Source: Pilatotrama ljubarskyi
Taxonomy: Eukaryota > Basidiomycota > Agaricomycetes > Polyporales > Polyporaceae
NCBI GenBank assembly: GCA_022385805.1
Contig: MU277731.1
Coordinates: 64,464-128,463 of the forward strand
DNA: 64,000 nucleotides
Direction of reading: 5' to 3'
Made by a program: the position numbers and the translations under genes. Under the pieces are notes generated by a model that saw only the letters and a list, made by a program, of their open reading frames with translations, ran no database searches and was not told the DNA's origin. Each line of letters begins with the position of its first letter. Within the stretch, counting starts at the first letter, position 1. This document shows, in pieces, positions 24,147 through 39,152 of the stretch.

Positions 24147-24726
24147 TTTGCTTGAGGACTTGCTGAAGTTGCTGGTGCCGCTGGATTCGGTAGACTAGAC
24201 TGGCACAAGGTTTCGGGGCGGCAAATTCCGGATGGTACTGTACAGTTTCTCCTGTCTAAGCGCCCGTGCTCAGTCCCCGCAGTTAGGCGCTGGCGTGCTC
24301 CACCGCGTTGTTTTCGACCTCGTCCGGGTCGAGTTGGAGCTTTGTCAAAGTACGGGTGTGTGGTGTGCGAGATTCGACACGATGTTCAGACCATACTTAT
24401 ATCGCAGTCGTTTCAACCACGACGAGTAGCTGCCACGATTGCGCACGCATGGCCGCCATCTCGCGCGTTCTGAATATGTTAAGGATCGTTCCCGAGCATG
24501 TCGCCATTCCGCGGCGTTACTCTGCACGTCTCATGGAGTACAGCCCCTCCAGGTCTCGATGCAGTCAGCCTGGTACTGCGTATTCCCTCGGATCTCCGAT
24601 TCTCACCCGCACTTCGAATGGGACATCAGTTCTTTCTACTGGTACAAGAAGATCATGCGCTGCTCGATATCGTCACACAACAGCCATTGTCCAGGACCAC
24701 ATACGCCCTATACTCCAAGTGGCCAC
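24147..24726. other. Intergenic, no gene seen
   Basis: This is the promoter side of uL14 and the 3' side of the catalase gene, both minus strand. No additional coding signal was found. Confidence 0.6.
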
Positions 24727-26702
24727 CTACACGCCCGACACCTTGAAGCGAATGGCCTCTGCAGCGGGCTTCGCCTTGAGGGGCTGCACTCTGGGGGCGC
24801 CGATGGCGTCCGCGATGCGGTCGGAGAGGCTCTGGTCGACCGCGGCGAAGACAGACACTATTATTGGCCGCGAGATCAATAAAGGCTGAGATGAAGAGTG
24901 CGCGAAGACGTACGCTGCCTGGCCTTGACCTCGGCGCTCTTCGCGTTCTTGAGGTGGCCCGCAACGTTGCCGACGAAGTGCTCCTTGTCGGTGTCGCTGA
25001 AGACCTTCTGCCAGAGGGCACGAGGCTGCTCAAAGTCGACTGTTCACAAGCTCATCAGTAGGCCGACTGAGAGGTACACGTGAGGACGTACGCTCAGTGA
25101 TCTCGCTGAGGTCTGCCTGAGCGTGGCCGAGCCACAACTCGTGGTTGACGTTCTCGTACGCCTTGGGCTTGTACTGCAGAGGAACGATGCTGCTCTGGTA
25201 GTTCGGCCGCGAGCCCTGGTTGTTGAAGGCCATGAAGCCATCGCGCTGGAAGTTGGCGACCGGGGCGAGTGGGGCATTGACTGGCAGCTGGGTGTAGTTC
25301 ACGCCGAGACGGTGCCTGCGAGACGGATTAGCCTCAGAGACCCTACGGAAGCGCTATCGCATCGCGAACCCACCTGTGGGTGTCGGGGTAGGAGAACAGA
25401 CGGGACTGTAGCACGGGGTCGGCAGAGGGCTCGATACCGGGGACGAGATGAGAGGGCGAGAAGGCCGCCTGCTCGATCTCGGCGAAGTAGTTCTCGACGT
25501 TCTTGTCGAGTACGATCTTGCCCACTGGACGCAGAGGGAACTCGGCATGTGGCCAGACCTTCGTCAGGTCGAGGATGTTGTAGCGGAACTTCTCCGCTTG
25601 CTCTGGGGTCATCGTTTGCTGCACGACGACTTAGCATCACATATAGTAGCGGTAGGCGTCGGGTGCCAACATACCACGTAGACAGTCCATGAAGGGTAGT
25701 TGCCCTTCTCGATGTCCTCGAAGAGCGTCTGAATGCCGTAGTCGGCGTTCTCACCCGCAAGCTTCGTCGCCTGCGCATCGGTGAGGGTCTTGAAGCCGCC
25801 ATCCTTGCGGATGTGAACTTGAACGTAGACGAAGTTTCCGCCGGCGTTGACGAACTTGAAGGTGTGGCCGGAGTAGCCGTGCATGTGGTGGTAGCCGTCA
25901 GGGGTTCCGCGGTCCGAGAACAGGATCATGACCTGGTGGATGGACTCGGGGTTTTGAGAGAGGTAGTCCTGCAACAGTGCTTTGTTAGTCGAGAGTGGAT
26001 GACCGAACTGCGGTCTCGCGGCTTACCCAGAACATGTCGGCATCCTTCAAGTGAGTCTGAGGGTCGCGCTTCTGGGTGTGGATAAAGTGCGGGAACTTCG
26101 CGGGGTCACGAATGAAGAAGACAGGGGTGTTGTTGAACACCCAGTCGAGATTGCCCTCCTCCGTCTTGATCTTGATTGCAAAACCTGGAATACGCAACAT
26201 GAATTCCCCGCAGAATATGGATGGTGTACTTCACTGACCGCGAGGATCACGGGCACTGTCCGCAGAACCAGACTCGCCACCGACCGTAGAGAAACGGATG
26301 GTGAGTGGCGCCTTCGTGCCGACCTTCTTGAAGAGAGCGGCGCAGGTCAAGTCGGTGATGTCGTGAGTAACCTCGAAGTACCCATGGGCACCGGCACCCT
26401 TGGCGTGGACGACACGCTCTGCGGGAAGACGTCAGCGATCATGTCCACATATTGGCGACGACGTTACGCACCAGGAATACGCTCGCGATCGAAGTGGGCG
26501 AGGAGATCAATGTGGTGGAAGTCTGGAACGATCAGTCAATATCGCTTGGACCTGAATGAACGCGGTCGATTAGCGTACCTTGAAGGAGCAGAGGCCCGAT
26601 CTTGCCGATGCGCTGAGCAGCGTAGGGCTGCGCGACAGGCGCACCGGTCGACGTCGTGTAGGTCGCGTTGTCCTGCGACTTGAAGACTTTCTCAGACGGC
26701 AT
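24727..26702 (-). CDS. Catalase (heme, small-subunit type)
   Basis: Nine exons (26702-26579, 26522-26472, 26418-26239, 26184-26027, 25968-25675, 25618-25374, 25315-25092, 25039-24914, 24857-24727) give 510 residues, the length of small-subunit catalases. The distal catalytic His is His63 in [17 protein letters not shown]. The heme-ligand Tyr is Tyr346 in [14 protein letters not shown]. The signature [20 protein letters not shown] region is intact. It converts hydrogen peroxide to water and oxygen. No signal peptide is visible, so it is probably peroxisomal or cytosolic; the C-terminus (KVSGV) is not a standard peroxisomal tripeptide. It lies about 6 kb from the cellobiose dehydrogenase gene, but nothing shows co-regulation. 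Confidence 0.96.
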
Positions 26703-28603
26703 GGCTGGGACTTCGAGGGGGAGGAGGTCTTTGGTTGAGGGAGGAGAATGAGGGCTGGATAACAGCTCGGGGAAAGGTGTGCGAATGGGATGCTGGGTAT
26801 TTGTACGCGAGTCACCCGGGCCTACCCTTGCGAATCCGGCGGCCTAGTCCTAGACCTGGGGTGCACTGCACCATGTCAGCAGGTCACGGAATCAGTGGAT
26901 GTCCTGTGTGAACGCAGCGCAAGGCTCGCATTGAGTAATAGACACAGAACGTCTATGGCCTGCTGAGTGCCTGCACGTGACGTGAGTAAGCATCCTCTCA
27001 TCGTTTAGGGGTTTGTAACGGTCACCAGGACCCGAGACTTCGGGCTTCGCGATGCTACGGATGTGCCAATACTCCTAGCACGGGGGCGGCGGCGTGGGCT
27101 GCGGAGAGATTCCATCTCAATGCAGCAGGCTGATTGCACGCGATCGACGGCGCGACAAGCCTGCAAAATCATCTCATGACTATTATCTGGCTGAAATGGT
27201 CTGCCTAGGATGCGCGAAACGCAACGAAGTGTTTCGTGAGCGGGCACGTCCTACAAAATACAGCGTTAGCGGATATTTTTGGGAGAAGAAGGAACGGAGC
27301 ATGGATACCCTCAACATTCCCATCTCTCCTGTGAGAACGCGTCTAGTACGGTTGGCAGCGGTTTCTTCCGCCTGGACAGCGCTGTGGAACGCCAGGATCA
27401 CAGAAGACCGCAGACCTTGATTGTCACAGGGAAAACTCGGACACCCAGACAGGTCGGCGCGCGTCCGCAGACCCCGTGTCCTGTCCATCTGACAACCTTG
27501 ACACGGCACGAACGACACCAAAAGGGCTTCTTTTGATCACGTTCGTGCTGGGCTCCCGCTCAACAATCGCGCCAAGTCGCGACATACTCTGAACGGCGTT
27601 GCACGAGGAGATACCAGGAGGACCAGCGCGTCGTCGTTCCTATGTTGCCCGAGACCAGACCCTAAGTGGCATACAGCCGGGCCCGAGTGAATGGTGCACT
27701 CTTCTGCAATTGAGTTCGAGCCAGGGCTTGCATTGACCGTGGGGACGTACAGTAAAGGGTGAATCGACGGCCCGGGTAGAGTGGGAACATGGCATGGAGA
27801 GTCGTGAAGACGAGGAGGTACCGGGCAGATAGCGGCAGCCTGGAGAAGGTTCGAGGTGCAAACGGTGAGAGTAGAAGAGCGACAGAGCTGGCGCCTTCGT
27901 CCCACAATTCCTCCGACATGCAACGTTGAAGGAGGTTGACGGAACTGCTGTGAATGTGTCCGGCCTCAGAGCGACTATACGGTTCTGCGGAGCGGAGCAC
28001 ATTGACGTAGCCAGTTAGATGAGGTGCACGACTAGAGACGGCTGGAGAGCTTACATCCGTCAACGAGCTTCGATATGGTTCTTCACTCACTCAGTACTCG
28101 CACTGAGTCCTGCGCACGGAGTGACGAGTCCTGCTCGAAGTCCAGGAGGCATTTGCTACCGCAATGGATACATCCGCCGGCGAGGTGGGCGTCTCCGCCC
28201 TTCAGATGGCACGATCGCCATTGGCTCAAGCTGTCCCTGCACCTCCCCAGTCCTGAGCGCATGTGAATCCACTTGTGCTCATTGAGGAGGCATGAGGCGA
28301 GCTGCACCACTCCTGCACCGGTATAAGTACTAGATCACTTCGAGGCGCGCAAGGTCCGGCGGATTGCACTCTCGTGCATATATCATCAAAAATGCGAGAC
28401 TTCAGTAGGTCGGAAAGAATTGATACTAGGGAAACAAAGAGGGACTAGTGTACGACCTTACAGGTACCTCCCGGATGTTCCAACATCTTGCACATCCTAC
28501 GTTCGTCAACGGCAGAAAATGCGTCCTCTTGTGCGCGACATTGAGTCCCTCCATCTCGCACTTATCGAGAACGTTGCTCACCTCTCTCCGTAGGAGCTCC
28601 TGT
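26703..28603. other. Intergenic, 1.9 kb, no supported gene
   Basis: This lies between the catalase start and the SDHB stop. Overlapping frames at 27537-28090 (minus) are Ser/Arg/Pro-rich and lack any domain. No repeat or RNA gene was recognised. Confidence 0.5.
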
Positions 28604-29769
28604 CTACTCCGCAGCCAGCTCAAGCTTCATCTTGGCGATGGCGGCAGCAGGGTTCAGACCCTTCGGGCAAGTACGCGCGCAGTTGAAGATGGTGTGGCAG
28701 CGGTAAAGGCTGAGCTCGTTCTGCATCTTCTCCTTCCGGTGCGCCTTGTACGTGTCCTGAGGCACAACAGCGTGAGTGAATGGTGATAGGACACCAGGCA
28801 TCGCGATACGTACCCGAGAATCTGCCATCCACCGGTATGCAGCCATAAGAGTGGCGGGACCGAGATATTCATCCTGGTTCCACCAGTAACTGGGGCAAGA
28901 GGTCGAGCAGCACGCGCAAAGGATGCACTCATACATGCTGACGCAGGTAAGGTCAGCGTTTGAACACAAACCCACGGACTATTAGCAATGACGTAAGAGG
29001 TCGAATGCATATATGCGCTATGCAGTCGACCTCTCAACATGTGAACAGCGCTCACCCGTCAAGCTTCCTCCTATCCTCTGGTGACTGAAGGTGCTCGCGG
29101 TCTGTGGGGGGGTTGTCGTTCTGAAGGTAGGGCTCGATGGACTTGTACTGCTTGTAGAACTGGGTGAGGTCGGGGACGAGGTCCTTGACGATGTACACTG
29201 CATGGACGTGAGTCCATGAACGTGGTTATACAGAGGAATATCTCACTGTGAGGGAGAGGGTAGATCTTGGTGTCCTTGGACGCGTTTCTGTCGATTCTGC
29301 ACAGGCATGCAAGGGTGTTCTGACCGTTGATGTTCATGGCGCAGGAACCGCAGATACCCTCGCGGCAGGACCGCCGGAAGGTGAGAGTAGGGTCAATCTC
29401 GTTCTTGATCTTGATGAGAGCATCGAGAATCTACGGAGGGAGGATGGGCACGGTTCACAAGAGTAGACGTCGACAGGAGGTAGACTGAACGCACCATAGG
29501 ACCGCACTGGTTGAGGTCGACGGTGTACGTTTGAAGCGTCGGCTTCTTCGACGGCTCGTCAGGGTTCTAACCAGTCATCAACGCATTTAGTCTGCTGACC
29601 TGCGCAAGCAAGCAAGAGCGAAACTGCGACATACCCAGCGGTAGATCTTGAACTGCTTGTTCAAGACGGGCTTCTGGACGGGCGTGGCCTGCGCACGCGC
29701 CGCCGACGACGCGAAGCCGCGCGCGGAGTGCCTGAGAACGCTGGTGCGGGCAGCGACGATGGACTGCAT
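28604..29769 (-). CDS. SDHB: Succinate dehydrogenase iron-sulfur subunit
   Basis: Six exons (29769-29635, 29566-29495, 29430-29247, 29197-29056, 28937-28814, 28756-28604) give 269 residues. A basic Ser/Ala-rich presequence ([20 protein letters not shown]) directs mitochondrial import. The [2Fe-2S] ligands are in [16 protein letters not shown] with the downstream LAC. The [4Fe-4S] and [3Fe-4S] ligands are in [16 protein letters not shown] and [14 protein letters not shown]. The protein carries electrons from SDHA to ubiquinone in complex II and links the TCA cycle to respiration. His240, next to the third cluster, is the wild-type residue at the position known for carboxamide fungicide sensitivity. 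All iron-sulfur Cys residues are present. Confidence 0.97.
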
Positions 29770-30455
29770 GGTGCAGGATGTGGTGGACGACGAGAGATAG
29801 GGAGGAGAGGACGGAGACGGAATGCAGGGGACGGTGCACGAGATTGAGGAGGGCCAGAGTTGCATCCGGGTGCGCCAGCTACCCCGGGTCCTTCGGCCGC
29901 GTTTCCCCGATCCAATCACGCGCCTCCAATTTCTCCCGCCTTCCGCCACCGTCCAGAGTGAGATCTGGAACGCAGCCTCGTCGTCACCGTCGCTCGCTAT
30001 CCCTGCACGCCTCCGTGCGTCGTCGGCCGCCAACACTTGCCATAGCTTGCGTATTGACGCATACAGCAGTGATAGATAGCGTCGGACAACATCCAGGGTC
30101 CGATGAGGAGATTACACGAAGAATATTATATTGATACATGATATGTACTGTACCATGGTGTTCGATCATAAGAGGGAGACAGACGTACGGGCTGCAGAAT
30201 CCACGACTATCGTCAAAGCACAAAACACCTCTAAGATAATCCAGATACAACGGGAATATACACTCAAACGTGCCAGACGGAAGAGACAGGAAGAGTGAGA
30301 GGGGGAAGAACACCGAAGGAACGCATGTGCCACAGGTAGTCGGAGTGAAGGTATACGATGACGCCGGGTTGTCCATGTCCTTGGCGGTAGGCGGGCAGCG
30401 ACCAGGTCTGTCCAGCGGAGGCGCATACAGCAGAAGCGGGTATATAGTCGTGCTG
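29770..30455. other. Intergenic, no gene seen
   Basis: This holds the SDHB promoter and the 3' side of the FHA-RING gene (both minus). The frames are short shadows and no RNA gene was recognised. Confidence 0.6.
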
Positions 30456-32465
30456 TTACCGCTTGCGCTTGCCAGCCATAGAGCTAGCGGGCTCGATGGG
30501 ATTCCCGCTGCCATCACTTGTACCGCCCTCAACCTCGTATTCGCCCTCCGAGTATCCGCCAGGAGTTCCTCGTCCGTTTGCTCTTGCCGGGCCAGGTACC
30601 GGGATGGGTGAGTCGGAGTTCTCCCTGATGTCGACCATTCGATCGCCGTCCGGGTACTCCTGCTCGATCGCCAGTACGGAGTTGCTTTCTGGCAACGGGG
30701 GCAGAATGACCATGTCCTCCATCTCGGCATCTACGTCCTCCACGACGCCCGCTGGTGGGACACGAGGGGTGTTTGAGCTACCACCAGCGGGCGGAGGAAT
30801 GCGACGAGATCGGGCGCCTGAACCAAGGCGACTGGCCCCCGTGTCGATCTCTACCTCCGTCTCCGCCCCGACGTCACGCTCGCGCTCGCGCTCGCGACTG
30901 CTCCCATCGCCTGTGTTGGGTCGGTCGCCGACTGCAGTTGCCGCCACTGCCACCGCCGAAATCGCCGCAGAAGCCTCCGCAATGGACTGCGCATCGAGTT
31001 CTGGGTCCACTTCTACTTCGACGTCTTCTTCCAGATCGGCGAACGTCCGACAGAGAGGGCAAGAGAAGGCAGGGTGATGAGTCTCAAGAAGTGGTCGGAT
31101 GCATTTGTAGTGGAATGCATGAGAGCAGGGAGCGATGAACAAAGCCTGATGAATCGTCACGCCGAAGAGACCTGCCGGATTACACGTGATTAGCAAGATG
31201 CATAGTCTGATTAGGGCATATACATACAGATACAGCAGTCTGGCAACGTTGACTTCGCCGCCACCTTCTTCCCAGAGGCCGAGGACTGTTGAGGTATAGC
31301 GATCGCCTTGAGTTGTCGCAAAGCATTGGCGCTGCAAAGGCGTAAGAACGTGTCTGAACGCAGTATGAGACAGACACCTACTTGAAGGGATTGGTGTGAT
31401 TCTGCCACTCTCGCCCCACCTCAACCTTGATCTTGACGCATTTGTAGATGTCCTCGGTTCCACCCTGGTAATCGACACCCAACTGCAGCAGATCACCGTC
31501 CTTGAGCTCGTGCGGGCGCGACTCGTTATTCGCGGGTGACAAGCGAACATGGTTGAGGAACGTTCCACTGCTCGACTTGGTGTCCCTGATGAAGAATCTG
31601 CCGCCAGCTTCGACCCATATCTCCGCATGCGCACGAGACACGACCTTGCTCTTGAAAGCCAGTTTGTTCGATCCCATCGCATTTGCCGCAGCCAGCCCTA
31701 GCCCTGAGCGATCCGTAAAGCGACCTATGCGGAGCGGGGGGTCACCCTCGCGGACGTCGCGGGAGATGGGGTCAAACCGGAGGGACCGGCGCGAGTCGAG
31801 GTGGGGAACGAGGCGGATGCGATGCGCTGGACCGGTGCCCGGGGCGGGCGCATTGGACGACGTTGCAGCGGGGCCTGTGACTGTGCGGGCAACGGCTACA
31901 GCAGGGGCCTGGGAGGACGCAGCGGCGACGGTGCCGGCAGAACGTCGTCTGCGGAGCATCTGGGAGAAACCGGCCGGTGTTGAGTTCGACTGGGAAACAG
32001 ATGCCTGGAGGTTGGACGAGGCGGCTGCTGGGCGACGACGGTGGCCCGATGCGTGGTCGGTGGGGGGAAGGGCGGGAGGTGGAGAATCTCTGGTGAGTGC
32101 GTCGTGGGGTGGAGAGGGGTGAGACTGGGAGGTGCCGCGGGGTCTACCGCGCAGAAAGGAACCCAAAATGGACTGCCGGGCAGAGGGCGAAGGGTCACCT
32201 ATTGTTATTGGGTCCATCGAAGGGGAGGGGTGCTTGTTGTCTTCGTCGTTGTCGCCGTCGACGCGGGGGACGTCGTGGAAAAGTGTGAGGTGGTTGAGCT
32301 GGACGTACGGCGAATCGTCGATCGAGGCCAAGCTCCGACCCCTGGCGGTTTGGCGCCGTCAGCCGCTTTCGGCCTGCGCTCGTCTCTTGCCAATCCTCTC
32401 CGAGTCCTCCCTCACCGCGCACTGCTCCTCAGCCTCCGCTCCCAGCGTTCCTTTATTCCACTCAT
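30456..32465 (-). CDS. FHA-RING E3 ubiquitin ligase (Dma1-like)
   Basis: Four exons (32465-32416, 32341-31382, 31331-31228, 31171-30456) give 609 residues. A disordered N-terminus precedes an FHA domain (about 205-320) with LRIGRF, KVVSRAHAEIWVE and DTKSSSGTFLNHVRLS, the phosphothreonine-binding residues. A RING follows at 369-412: C-x2-C-x14-C-x-H-x2-H-x2-C-x13-C-x2-C (PCSHAFHYKC then CPLC). FHA followed by RING is the layout of yeast Dma1/Dma2 and animal CHFR/RNF8-type ligases, which act in mitotic checkpoint and septation control. A 240-residue acidic, disordered tail ends in GKRKR. The 5' exon is inferred: the frame has no ATG before residue 59 of this model unless a short intron with a CTGAC branch site is removed. 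The alternative start is 32217. Confidence 0.85.
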
Positions 32466-32798
32466 TTCTGTCTCATGATCACTGCCTCTCAAAGGTCTCT
32501 TTTATCGCGATTTCCTGGCGCTGTGGTCAGTCGACCACCGTGATCGCGACATACATGCGCTCTGCGCGTGCCGCAGAAATGAACGGCGGACGTGGGCAGA
32601 TGCCAACAGCATTGTATGGAAGGCTGCTTTCCGCCCCATTCGCCCTTTCACTCCCACGCGCAACGTAATCTGCGCGAGGGGCGCGGTCCGAACGCATCCA
32701 GGAACAGCCCGGTTTCCTCAGACCTGGTTCAGCTCCTTTGTTTCCGTATTACAAGTACACGTCTCCCAGCCTCGTATCTAGAACCATTTTCGATCGCC
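32466..32798. other. Intergenic, no gene seen
   Basis: This short spacer separates the FHA-RING start from the cellobiose dehydrogenase stop. It shows no coding signal. Confidence 0.6.
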
Positions 32799-35934
<3,136 letters not shown>

Positions 35935-38013
35935 GGTGGATGGTCGCAATGGCGCGGTCACCGTGCATTTTCGCACTTTTACTCTTTATACGGGACCGCC
36001 GTCGAGCCCAGAGGAATGGTATTGCGACAAAAAGCCGAGCATCTTGAGCGGAAGAAGTCCACGACCGTCTGGCATGCCTCACGAGTTATTCGTGGGCATC
36101 GCGATCAGTTAGTAAGGGCGTTAGGCATGCGTTAGCTTTAGCAACAGGGTCACCGTCCCAGGCCGACCAGGCGCCAATGCGCGACACGGGAAGAAGTCGG
36201 ATGACCTCGCCTTGCTCGTGACCGCGATACAGACATACATGAAGGGCATCCGCACTCCTAAAACGCCGAAGATTACCAGGAAGATGCTCAGAGCTGTTCC
36301 TGCCAGCGCAGCAGTCGGGTCGTCTGTCGTAACCGAGGCTGTCTCCATCATCACTCGACCTGCGCGGACGTTGTTGAAGATTCACGGCCAATAGCGTGCT
36401 CGCAGTTAGATGACCGAAGATGCGCCGATCATCTGCCCGAGAGTGTCTGAGGCCAGCGGGACGCGCCTGTATGTCGTTCTGCATAGAAATATCGGAGAGA
36501 GAAGTCGTCCTGGCGGAAAGGCGTCCGGACAGGCCCATGCGGGGCTGCGGCTCCGTACCCCACCTCCGCATACATCGCAGAGCAGGGAGCCAATGATGAA
36601 CTGCCTAGCCTTTTGAGAAGTAAGGCACTGGACGCTCGGCCATAATACGAGACCCTTCGCATGAGATACCAGGCGTTGTGTATCGAGCGCGTCGAACGTC
36701 ACATTTCTCCGCATGAGCAATGTGCGCGCTGCTAGTAGAAGATATACGCGAGTGAGAGTCGCTCATTACCGCATACCAGATGGTTAGCACAAGCTTTGAT
36801 TGCGCAGACCCTGATATCAACAAGCTCACTAGTTCATCTGAGCTCACAGCAAAGAGTCGAGGGACGCTACGAGATGCTGAGTGACAAGGAGATTCGGGAG
36901 TCGGTTGAGTCGTTGGAGCCCGTATTGTTTGGCAAAGGCTTTAGATCCTAACAGGCTCAAGCAAACCACAATATACTTCATTACGTCCCAACCAAGAAAG
37001 GAAGGTAAGCCGGCGAACTCCTGCGCTATGTCTTCTCGTTCGTCTCCGGGTTCTGCACAATATGTGCTGAGGACAAGCCTATCTTCTGAAGCATTGCGAT
37101 ACCTGCCAGCTGCGCTGGGACGCCTGAGGTGCCACTTTCTATCTACTGGGAACTCACCCAAGAAAGCGTCCGAGTTTAGCCCAGACTCCGTGTTGTCCCT
37201 CGCAATATGATAGCGCGGATATCCTCGCAGGCTCGCTACCCCAGAATACACACCGCAAATGTTGTCATCTGGACCATATCGATCGTAATGCAGAGACTCC
37301 GCGCGTTGACCGTCTTGAACTAAGAGGCCTGCGGTTCCGAGTAGTCAGACCTTCATCGCTGCAGCACTAGTCATGCGTGCAGCTTTCTAAGATCTACTGC
37401 GACTACTGGTAGTCAGCATATCACATAAGCACTCAGCTCTACAGACAGACATACCAAACTCGGGCTATCATGTGCTTCTCCGACGCGGAAGGTTGCAGTT
37501 TATCGTACCCGCTCGAGTCACGACAGTAGTACAGCGTAGCAGATGTGTCTGTTCGTTGTATGCTATATGCATCAAAACGGAGTATCCTCCTCGCGATATC
37601 ATGATTCCAAGCACCGAACTCGGCGGCCTACACAACGTATAACAGAGGGTGAGAGTGACCCATTGTTCGACGAGTTGAGCGTGTCGCTTGTCGAGCGTTG
37701 AAAGCGAGCGCTTCGTACACCACAGGCGTCTATTTGGTTTCCACCCTCCCTGCACTTGCTCTCCGCTGTTCTGCCTGGCTGGCGTCCATCCTGTAACAGG
37801 TCTCCCGTCTTCGCATCGGGTGGGCCTCATTACTTCCCCTCAGCACGCCCTCAAGCACCCAGAGTGACTCAGAACGCGTCCTTCCTTTCGCTTTCTCCTT
37901 TCCAAGTTCTGAACATCCACCGACCCGGTCCTCCGCTGCTTATCCTCGCCTAAGCACCTGGAGCACTCGCTTTCTTTCTTCTCTCGTTTCCTCCCCTCTC
38001 CCGCTTCTGGCAC
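35935..38013. other. Divergent intergenic region, 2 kb
   Basis: Cellobiose dehydrogenase (-) and the SPG1 gene (+) diverge from here. A minus-strand frame at 36121-36354 contains a hydrophobic segment (ALSIFLVIFGVLGVRM) that could be a membrane exon, but no splice model or family supports a gene. A CT-rich stretch lies before the SPG1 start, as in many fungal promoters. Confidence 0.5.
35985..35990 (-). promoter_or_regulatory. TATA box of the cellobiose dehydrogenase gene
   Basis: TATAAA on the minus strand lies 51 bases upstream of the ATG. It is the only such element close to the start and is in reasonable position for a fungal core promoter. Confidence 0.5.
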
Positions 38014-39152
38014 ATGTCGGCGTCCGCCTCGTCATCGTCTCCAACATCCGACGCAGGTCCAAGCTCAGGACGGCCGAGTCTTGAGAATGGTTCTGAACAG
38101 AACAGGTATGCGCGTTCGCATTGCATTGCGAACAGATCGTGCTCACACCTTCGCTTTGATCCAGCGTCGTTATCAAGGTCGGCATGCTTGGAGACTCGCA
38201 AATAGGAAAGACGAGTCTTATGGTGAAATACGTCGAGGGGCACTTTGATGAGGACTACATCCAGACGCTAGGTTTGTAGCCATGCCGAGACAGAGACGAT
38301 CTTGTCCGTATACGCCGCTGACGCGTTCGCTACCACTGCTAGGCGTCAACTTCATGGAGAAGACCATCACTGTGCGACGAACATCCATCACTTTCTCGCT
38401 ATGGGACCTTGGCGGGCAGCGAGAGTTCGTGAACATGTTGCCACTAGTGTGCAATGACGCGGTTGCGATCCTCTTCATGTTTGATCTCTCGCGGAAGTCG
38501 ACGTTGAACTCGGTGAAGGAGTGGTATCGGCAAGCTAGGGGGTTCAACAAGGTCTGTGCTCCCTCTTTTCAACGATCTTCTCTTTCGGCCTCCGGAACTT
38601 GCAGGCGCATATGCTTCGTGCACATCCGCTGATTTGCATGTGCCGCCACCCATCCGCCTTACCGGACATACTCCGGTACCGTTGGAATGCATTTAACGCG
38701 CTCCCATGCACCCGATCTGCCCACTTGCACCCTGTCGCAATGCCGTCTTGACATGCCTGTGAAGTGGCCTGTACTAGCCGACTTGCACGATATCTATCTC
38801 TTTGCAAGTCAGACTGATGCTGGTCTTGTACAATATAGACCGCAATACCCTTCCTAATCGGTACCAAGTTCGACACTTTTGCAACGTTCCCGAGAGACGA
38901 GCAGGAAGAGATCACCAAGCAGGTGTGTCTGATCCTCTGGTAGCAGCGTGCCACTTCTCGCTCAACTTTCTACACCAGGCAAAGCGCTTCGCAAAGGCGA
39001 TGCATGCCTCCTTGATCTTCTGTTCAACGTCGGCCTCGATAAATGTGCAGAAGATCTTTAAGATCGTGCTGGCGAAGGCGTTCGACCTCAAATGCGTCAT
39101 CCCAGAGATCGACGGCGTGGGCGAGCCTATACTGATGTACGTCGACGTATAG
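38014..39152 (+). CDS. SPG1: Septation GTPase of the SPG1/TEM1 type
   Basis: Five exons (38014-38105, 38165-38271, 38343-38551, 38839-38922, 38979-39152) give 221 residues. A Ser-rich N-terminus precedes the Ras-like fold. The P-loop is GDSQIGKTS (40-48), switch 2 is WDLGGQRE (87-94), and the base-recognition motif is GTKFD (144-148), with Thr replacing the usual Asn, as in this family. The end (PEIDGVGEPILMYVDV) lacks a prenylation CaaX box, also as in this family. The GTPase triggers the septation-initiation or mitotic-exit kinase cascade from the spindle pole body. The third intron (287 bases) is longer than the others. Assignment rests on the strong match to SPG1/TEM1 signatures such as NVQKIFKIVLAKAFDL. 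Confidence 0.93.

Noticed and set aside
27537..28090. Overlapping minus-strand frames downstream of catalase
   Set aside because: Three overlapping frames of similar quality with no domain are typical of non-coding GC-rich DNA.
30850..30900. CGCTCG-type repeat as a possible microsatellite
   Set aside because: It is the coding sequence of an Arg/Glu run (RERERERD) in the FHA-RING protein and needs no separate feature.
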